Shown here: positions 31,580 to 35,793 of the stretch, one piece after another
Position numbering within the stretch: position 1 is the first letter of the stretch
Layout of the letters: each line of letters opens with the position of its first letter
Source of the DNA: Alphaproteobacteria bacterium
GTDB lineage: Bacteria > Pseudomonadota > Alphaproteobacteria > Rs-D84
NCBI GenBank assembly: GCA_017650505.1
Contig: JAGCET010000030.1
Location: 1-35,793, forward strand
Length of the DNA stretch: 35,793 nucleotides
Reading direction: 5' to 3'
Program-made: the position numbers and the translations under genes
Notes under the pieces: generated by a model
What the model was told of the DNA's origin: nothing
Databases searched by the model: none
Seen by the model: the letters and a program-made list of their open reading frames with translations, nothing else

Positions 31580-32899
31580 TCAGTTGCGGAAACGCCCTTT
31601 CTTTGCGGCGGCGCCAACGACACCATGATATTGTTTGGCGACCAAGTACGATTGCACCTGGTTCATGGTGTCCAAAACAACACCCGCAACGATTAACACA
31701 CTAGTTCCACCGATGACCAATGGCATACCGAAATGCGTATTCAATATGATGGGCACAACGCACACCACAATCAAATACAGCACCCCAATCGCCGTCACCC
31801 GCGACACCAAAGAATCCAAGAAACTGACCGTCTGTTCCCCCGGACGCACGCCCGGAATATAACCGCCGGCATTACGCAGATTATTACTGGTTTCTTCGGA
31901 ATTGAAAACCACCGCCGTTTGGAAATACGCAAAGAACGCAATCAAAATCGTGTACATTATAATATATGACCACGCACCGTACGTAAAGAACGCCATAATA
32001 TTTTGCACAATCAAATTTTCACTTTGCGCGAACCGTTGAATAAACGCCGGCAACATCATAATAGACGATGCAAACACCGGCCCCATAACGCCCGACATAT
32101 TTACCTTAATCGGCAAATAAGACGCATTTGTATTCACAACACCGTTCGCCATAACCTGGCGCGGGTACAGAATCTGGATACGACGTTGCGCCAATTCAAA
32201 GAATGCAATCAACGCGACAATTCCGACCACGAACGCCAACACCAACGCAATCATCGCCGGCGACATTTGACCAACCGAGCCCAAAGACACAATTTTTGCG
32301 ATACCTTCGGGAACCTGGGCAATGATACCGGCAAAAATCAACAGCGATGCGCCCTGGCCTATGCCACGTGCCGTAATCTGTTCGGCAAGCCACATAACGA
32401 AGACCGTTCCGCCAACCAATGCAATAATCGCCGACAATTCAAAAGAAAAACCGGGATTCACAACCGCACGCAACCCATTCACCGGCGCCATCATTTCCAA
32501 TCCACGCACCACAGCCCAACCCTGGACCACGGCCAACAGCACGGCCAAATAACGCGTGTACTGGTTAATTTTCACACGCCCCGATTCACCCTCTTTGCGC
32601 AGGTCATTAAGCGACTTGCTTGTTGCGGTCAAAAGTTGCAACACGATAGATGCCGATATATACGGGAAAATATTCAACGCCAACACCGACATACGCGACA
32701 ACGAACCGCCGGTAAACATATCGAACATTCCCATCATACCACTGCCTTCGCCGGTAAACAGATGCAACACCGCCGACGCATTCACACCCGGCAACGGAAT
32801 AAACGACCCAACCCGATAGATAATCAACGCACCCAACGTGAACAAAATACGCTTTTGCAAATCCGTCAGTTTACCAAAATATTTCGATATGAACTTCAT
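31580..32899 (-). CDS. secY: Protein translocase subunit SecY
   Basis: Channel subunit of the Sec translocon, inner membrane. The 439-aa length and ten hydrophobic helices are as expected. Diagnostic segments are YRVGSFIPLPGVN, the plug/TM2 region FDMFTGGSLSRMSVLALNIFPYI, TARGIGQGASLLIFAGI and PGVRPGEQTVSFL. GAGG lies upstream of the ATG. It follows rplO by 29 bp. It exports the many signal-peptide proteins described here, and its position after rplO is canonical. Confidence 0.98.
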   Translation of the reverse strand: MKFISKYFGKLTDLQKRILFTLGALIIYRVGSFIPLPGVNASAVLHLFTGEGSGMMGMFDMFTGGSLSRMSVLALNIFPYISASIVLQLLTATSKSLNDLRKEGESGRVKINQYTRYLAVLLAVVQGWAVVRGLEMMAPVNGLRAVVNPGFSFELSAIIALVGGTVFVMWLAEQITARGIGQGASLLIFAGIIAQVPEGIAKIVSLGSVGQMSPAMIALVLAFVVGIVALIAFFELAQRRIQILYPRQVMANGVVNTNASYLPIKVNMSGVMGPVFASSIMMLPAFIQRFAQSENLIVQNIMAFFTYGAWSYIIMYTILIAFFAYFQTAVVFNSEETSNNLRNAGGYIPGVRPGEQTVSFLDSLVSRVTAIGVLYLIVVCVVPIILNTHFGMPLVIGGTSVLIVAGVVLDTMNQVQSYLVAKQYHGVVGAAAKKGRFRN

Positions 32900-32928
32900 G
32901 CGTTGACCTCTTTCCTTCCTGGGTTCAA

Positions 32929-33387
32929 CTATTTATTTTTAATTGTGCCGCCAACTTTGGCAATTGCCGCCTCGGCCGATTTTGACCATTTGTCTGCAAT
33001 AACATTCACTGCAGTTTTAATCTCACCTTTGGCCAAAACTTTCAGGCCCGACAAACGACGGTTGATAATTTTTGCGGACAACAACGAATCGATAGTAATA
33101 TCTTTCTTTGGGTCAATCTTGCCACTGGCGATAAACTTTTCAATATCCCCAAGGTTGATTGTCACATAGTGTTTCGCAAACGGATTTGTAAAACCAAATT
33201 TTGGGAAACGACGCAAAATCGGCATCTGGCCTCCTTGGAAAGTTGCCTGTTTACGTGAACCCGCGCGCGCCTTTTGACCCTTGGTTCCGCGACCCGCGGT
33301 TTTACCATAACCCGACGCCATACCACGACCAACGCGTTTAATACCGGCCCGTGCACCCTTGTTATCCATCAAAGCATTCAGTTTCAT
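32929..33387 (-). CDS. rplO: 50S ribosomal protein L15
   Basis: Large-subunit assembly protein binding 23S rRNA. The 152-aa length is normal. The Gly/Lys/Arg-rich N-terminus (RVGRGMASGYGKTAGRGTKGQKAR) and GGQMPILRRFPKFGF are diagnostic, and the C-terminal half matches the L15/L18e fold (LKVLAKGEIKTAVNVIADKWSK). It is separated from rpmD by an extra 91-codon ORF. A hairpin with one wobble pair (33425-33444) lies in the gap before it. Confidence 0.97.
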   Translation of the reverse strand: MKLNALMDNKGARAGIKRVGRGMASGYGKTAGRGTKGQKARAGSRKQATFQGGQMPILRRFPKFGFTNPFAKHYVTINLGDIEKFIASGKIDPKKDITIDSLLSAKIINRRLSGLKVLAKGEIKTAVNVIADKWSKSAEAAIAKVGGTIKNK

Positions 33388-33456
33388 TTTTTTACTCCTA
33401 TGAACTTATATAGTTCTGTTGCGCATACGGACAAGTGTCCGCATACTCGGTTTTTA

Positions 33457-33732
33457 TTAATGTTGCCTTAATCCCTCATAGGTTTTACACAACAAATTAA
33501 CCGTCCGTTTTCCATAATATATTTGGCCAAAAGTCCTAATATTACTTGCGGCGGCCCTGCGACCATCCACATCGGAAAACCCCGGATTACTATTTTGTAC
33601 AAATTCCGCATATCTATCAAACAACTTATTCGATTGTGTCGGACAAGTTCGTGCAACTTTGATAAATATATCCATTACCTCTCCCGCAGTTTTGACATTG
33701 GAAAAATCTACCTGATCAATATTCATTTCCAT
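33457..33732 (-). CDS. Unknown 91-aa ORF inserted between rpmD and rplO
   Basis: An unrecognised small protein (MEMNIDQVDFSNVKTAGEVM...) in a place where almost all bacteria have rpmD directly followed by rplO. It looks soluble and helical, with two Cys and a basic C-terminal half (ASNIRTFGQIYYGKRTVNLL). The start is either the ATG at 33732 or Met3, both near a G-rich stretch (GGGGG) that may act as ribosome site. It is 21 bp after rpmD and 69 bp before rplO, in the same direction, so it should be cotranscribed with ribosomal genes. It could be a lineage-specific ribosome-associated protein or an insertion. Composition suggests coding; homologues are unknown to me. Confidence 0.6.
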   Translation of the reverse strand: MEMNIDQVDFSNVKTAGEVMDIFIKVARTCPTQSNKLFDRYAEFVQNSNPGFSDVDGRRAAASNIRTFGQIYYGKRTVNLLCKTYEGLRQH

Positions 33733-33753
33733 CCCCCAACATATCCCTCAGAC

Positions 33754-33936
33754 TTATTTTTCCACCACCTCTACAAGGTGTGCAACCTTGGCAATCATAC
33801 CACGAATCGATGCATTATCATCAAATTCGCGAACTTTACCAATGCGCCCCAATCCCAAAGTCGCCAAAATTCTACGTTGCGATTCCGGACGACCGATAAC
33901 ACTTTTGATTTGTTTTACAACTATCTTCTTTGCCAT
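33754..33936 (-). CDS. rpmD: 50S ribosomal protein L30
   Basis: A 60-aa large-subunit protein. The start at 33936 (MAKKIVVKQIKSVIGRPESQ) has AAAGGTG upstream, and RRILATLGLGRIGKVREFDD is the family core. A longer start three codons up lacks a ribosome site. It sits 15 bp after rpsE, as expected in the spc operon. Confidence 0.96.
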   Translation of the reverse strand: MAKKIVVKQIKSVIGRPESQRRILATLGLGRIGKVREFDDNASIRGMIAKVAHLVEVVEK

Positions 33937-33951
33937 AACAATCACCTTTTA

Positions 33952-34515
33952 TTATTTGTCTTCCGTTGTCGCGGTTTCTTCGGCCACCTTTTTACCATCA
34001 CGACCCGCGATAATTTCCGCAACCGTCTTGCCACGACGCGCCGCCACAGTCTTTGGCGAATTCATCTTAGAGAATGCCAAAAACACCGCACGAATCATGT
34101 TGTTCGGGTTATTCGCACCCTGGGATTTCACAACAACATCTTGTACCCCCAGGCAGTCAAACACTGCACGCAACGCGCCACCCGCAATGATACCGGTACC
34201 GGGAACCGCACTGCGCAAAACCAACTTACTTGCACCATATTTCACAGAAATATCGTGATGCAGTGTGCGACCTTCTTTAAGCGGAACACGCAACATTTTT
34301 GCCTTGGCGGCCTTGGTCGCCTTTTGCACCGCAGATTGCACTTCCAACGCCTTACCTTTACCAAAACCAACCCGGCCGGCCTTGTCCCCAACGACAACCA
34401 ATGCCGAAAACGACATATTCTTACCACCTTTCACAGTTTTGGAAACGCGATTGACAGAAACAAGTTTATCTACCAAATTATCTGTCTGTAATTTTTTATC
34501 ATCAAAACGAGCCAT
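33952..34515 (-). CDS. rpsE: 30S ribosomal protein S5
   Basis: Small-subunit protein involved in decoding fidelity. The 187 aa include the double-stranded-RNA-binding-like domain ([35 protein letters not shown]) and the C-terminal domain ([36 protein letters not shown]). A short acidic tail ([13 protein letters not shown]) extends beyond the usual end. It is 21 bp after rplR, in canonical order. Confidence 0.98.
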   Translation of the reverse strand: MARFDDKKLQTDNLVDKLVSVNRVSKTVKGGKNMSFSALVVVGDKAGRVGFGKGKALEVQSAVQKATKAAKAKMLRVPLKEGRTLHHDISVKYGASKLVLRSAVPGTGIIAGGALRAVFDCLGVQDVVVKSQGANNPNNMIRAVFLAFSKMNSPKTVAARRGKTVAEIIAGRDGKKVAEETATTEDK

Positions 34516-34536
34516 TATATTTCTCCGTATTTTATT

Positions 34537-34893
34537 TTAGATTCTGATGCCACCCGCACGAATCGCTTCGCACAACGCCTTGACACGACCATGATAACGA
34601 TACGCACCACGGTCAAAATAACAGTTATCCGTCAAATTGGCCTTTACCATACGTTCCGCAAAGATTTTACCAACCAATTCTGCACCGGCAATATTCCACC
34701 CCTTACCCTTAAAGGTCTTTTCTTTGGAAGATGCGGCACAAACGGTGCGACCGTGCACATCGTCAATCGCCTGAATTTCAATATGACGACCACTGCGAAA
34801 CACCGACAAACGAATTTTGCCCCGATTCTTTTTCTTTAACGCGACGCGTGTCACCAACTTGCGTCTTGACTCTGTAGATAAATGTTTCAACAT
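34537..34893 (-). CDS. rplR: 50S ribosomal protein L18
   Basis: 5S rRNA-binding protein of the central protuberance. The 118-aa length is normal. [18 protein letters not shown] and the C-terminal [28 protein letters not shown] ([15 protein letters not shown]) are diagnostic. AAAAGGAAAAA precedes the ATG, and the gene is in canonical order between rplF and rpsE. Confidence 0.98.
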   Translation of the reverse strand: MLKHLSTESRRKLVTRVALKKKNRGKIRLSVFRSGRHIEIQAIDDVHGRTVCAASSKEKTFKGKGWNIAGAELVGKIFAERMVKANLTDNCYFDRGAYRYHGRVKALCEAIRAGGIRI

Positions 34894-34938
34894 TTGTTTT
34901 TCCTTTTTTTCAATTCCCGTAACAGCGGAAATTACCGA

Positions 34939-35490
34939 TTATTTCTTTTTGCCTTCTTTGTGACGAACTTTTTCGCCCTTATAGAAAATTCCCTTGGCCT
35001 TGTACGGATCCATCTTGCGAATCTTGTGAATCTTGTCCGCAAACAGACCAACCGCACATTTATCATTACCACCGATGGTAAATTCTGTCGGTGTTTCGCC
35101 CATGGTCACGGTCAAACCATCCGGAATTTCCATAACAACATCATGCGAAAAACCAACAACCAAAGTGAACTTTTTACCACTGACCGATGCCTTGTATCCA
35201 ACGCCTTTCATATACATCGCCTTGGCAAAGCCCTTGGTCACACCTTCGACCGCATTGCGAATATTACGGGTCATCGTCCCCCACATTGCGCGCGAATCTT
35301 TATCTTCTGCATTTTTAGGTGCGACAGAAAGTTGCCCATCTTCAACCTTGATATCTACCAAATGAGCATTTTTAGTGGCAAGTGGTACTGTCAATTCACC
35401 CTTAGGTCCTTTGACAACTAATTTGCCGTCTGCGATTGATGCAACCACACCATCACTTAATTTAACTGGATATTTTCCTGCACGAGACAT
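34939..35490 (-). CDS. rplF: 50S ribosomal protein L6
   Basis: Large-subunit protein near the factor-binding site. The start at 35490 (MSRAGKYPVKLSDGV) follows AAGGATGTAATT. A longer frame upstream overlaps the rpsH end and is rejected. The two L6 domains are visible, with GPKGELTVPL in the first. GVGYKASVSGKKFTLVVGFSH and the closing FADKIHKIRKMDPYKAKGIFY are the standard C-terminal signature. At 183 aa it has a basic tail (KVRHKEGKKK). Confidence 0.98.
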   Translation of the reverse strand: MSRAGKYPVKLSDGVVASIADGKLVVKGPKGELTVPLATKNAHLVDIKVEDGQLSVAPKNAEDKDSRAMWGTMTRNIRNAVEGVTKGFAKAMYMKGVGYKASVSGKKFTLVVGFSHDVVMEIPDGLTVTMGETPTEFTIGGNDKCAVGLFADKIHKIRKMDPYKAKGIFYKGEKVRHKEGKKK

Positions 35491-35509
35491 AATTACATCC
35501 TTATTTTTA

Positions 35510-35793
35510 TTAGATAACCTTGCACAAGACTTCACCGCCGATGTTCATCAAACGTGCCTTGTGATCTGTCATAACACCTTGTGGTGTGGAAACAATTGCA
35601 ACACCAAGTCCGTTCAATACACGTGGCATCTTGGCCGACCCAGAATAAACACGACGACCCGGTTTTGACACAACCGAAATCTCTTGAATCGCACCATTTC
35701 CGCCAACATACTTTAATGTGACGACCAAATTAGAACGGTGTTCGTCAATTTCTTCCTTATGAAAATCTTCGATAAAACCTTCTTCCTTTAACA
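35510..35793 (-). CDS. rpsH: 30S ribosomal protein S8, 5' end cut by window edge
   Basis: Small-subunit assembly protein and, in many bacteria, translational repressor of the spc operon. The frame is open from the right window edge and includes LKEEGFIEDFHKEE before the visible ATG-like positions, so the true start lies outside. The C-terminus carries the S8 signature: SKPGRRVYSG, MPRVLNGLGVAIVSTPQGVMTDHKAR and GGEVLCKV. About 94 residues of the usual ~130 are present. It is 19 bp before rplF. Confidence 0.97.
   Translation of the reverse strand, partial: LKEEGFIEDFHKEEIDEHRSNLVVTLKYVGGNGAIQEISVVSKPGRRVYSGSAKMPRVLNGLGVAIVSTPQGVMTDHKARLMNIGGEVLCKVI

Noticed and set aside
32003..33169. Plus-strand ORF of 388 codons
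   Set aside because: It is antisense to secY and rplO, rich in His/Arg/Gln/Asn, with no ribosome site; a shadow frame.
33523..34491. Plus-strand ORF of 322 codons
   Set aside because: It is antisense to the 91-aa ORF, rpmD and rpsE; a shadow frame.
1..35793. tRNA, rRNA, transposase or attachment site
   Set aside because: I looked through the intergenic spaces on both strands and saw no convincing tRNA cloverleaf, rRNA segment, insertion-sequence ends or integrase gene.

Overview
The window looks like chromosome from an uncultured Alphaproteobacterium, most likely a host- or gut-associated one with a reduced genome. This is inferred from three things: Gram-negative envelope proteins (autotransporter, lipoprotein, periplasmic signal peptides), the divergent tpiA/ppiD-like pair, and an exported choloylglycine-hydrolase-family enzyme. 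It reminds me of the gut alphaproteobacterial order called RF32 in GTDB, but I cannot confirm that here. The standard genetic code fits. Most genes have AGGAG-type ribosome sites, and many sigma70-like promoters are readable by eye.

Left part (1-8.6 kb): a truncated unknown gene, an exported bile-salt/penicillin-V acylase-like hydrolase, a DUF1015 protein, a small secreted protein with phage-fibre-like YVD/KQ repeats, an unknown 122-aa protein, a 1226-aa autotransporter whose passenger resembles a subtilase that has lost all three catalytic residues, and a small lipoprotein.

Centre (8.7-24.1 kb): the most unusual part. Six secreted proteins of 247 to about 990 aa, most carrying a recurring cysteine spacing (C-x6-C, often extended to C-x4-C-x6-C). 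Some also have glycine-zipper hydrophobic segments, tandem cysteine domains, Asn-Pro linkers or coiled coils. Four lie head-to-tail on the plus strand (8720-9592, 9594-12565 with a frameshift at an A11 run, 13838-16123, 16257-19250). Two form an operon on the minus strand (24044-22098 and 22093-21350). A 372-aa two-helix membrane protein with an almost leaderless transcript sits among them. I recognise no named family for these; they are the best candidate for an undescribed surface or envelope system.

Right part (19.4-35.8 kb): housekeeping genes. The spc/alpha ribosomal operon runs on the minus strand as rpsH-rplF-rplR-rpsE-rpmD-(91-aa ORF)-rplO-secY-rpsM-rpsK. It then breaks: rpoA-rplQ are about 9.5 kb further on. 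Between the halves lie a proteostasis/metabolism block (ppiD-like on minus; tpiA-grpE-clpP-clpX on plus) and several secreted or membrane proteins. ClpP carries Asn at the catalytic Asp position. rpsM and rpoA each have a similar TTGACT/TAGAAT promoter, consistent with separate transcription of the pieces.

Non-coding structure: clear terminators; a 42-bp element found twice (39/42 identical), each time directly after a stop codon and before a terminator, with shorter relatives elsewhere; a pair of 24-bp pseudo-palindromes upstream of the YVD/phage-tail-like gene; and two recurring promoter styles. I saw no rRNA, tRNA, CRISPR array, transposase or complete prophage. No gene-free stretch exceeds 300 bases.
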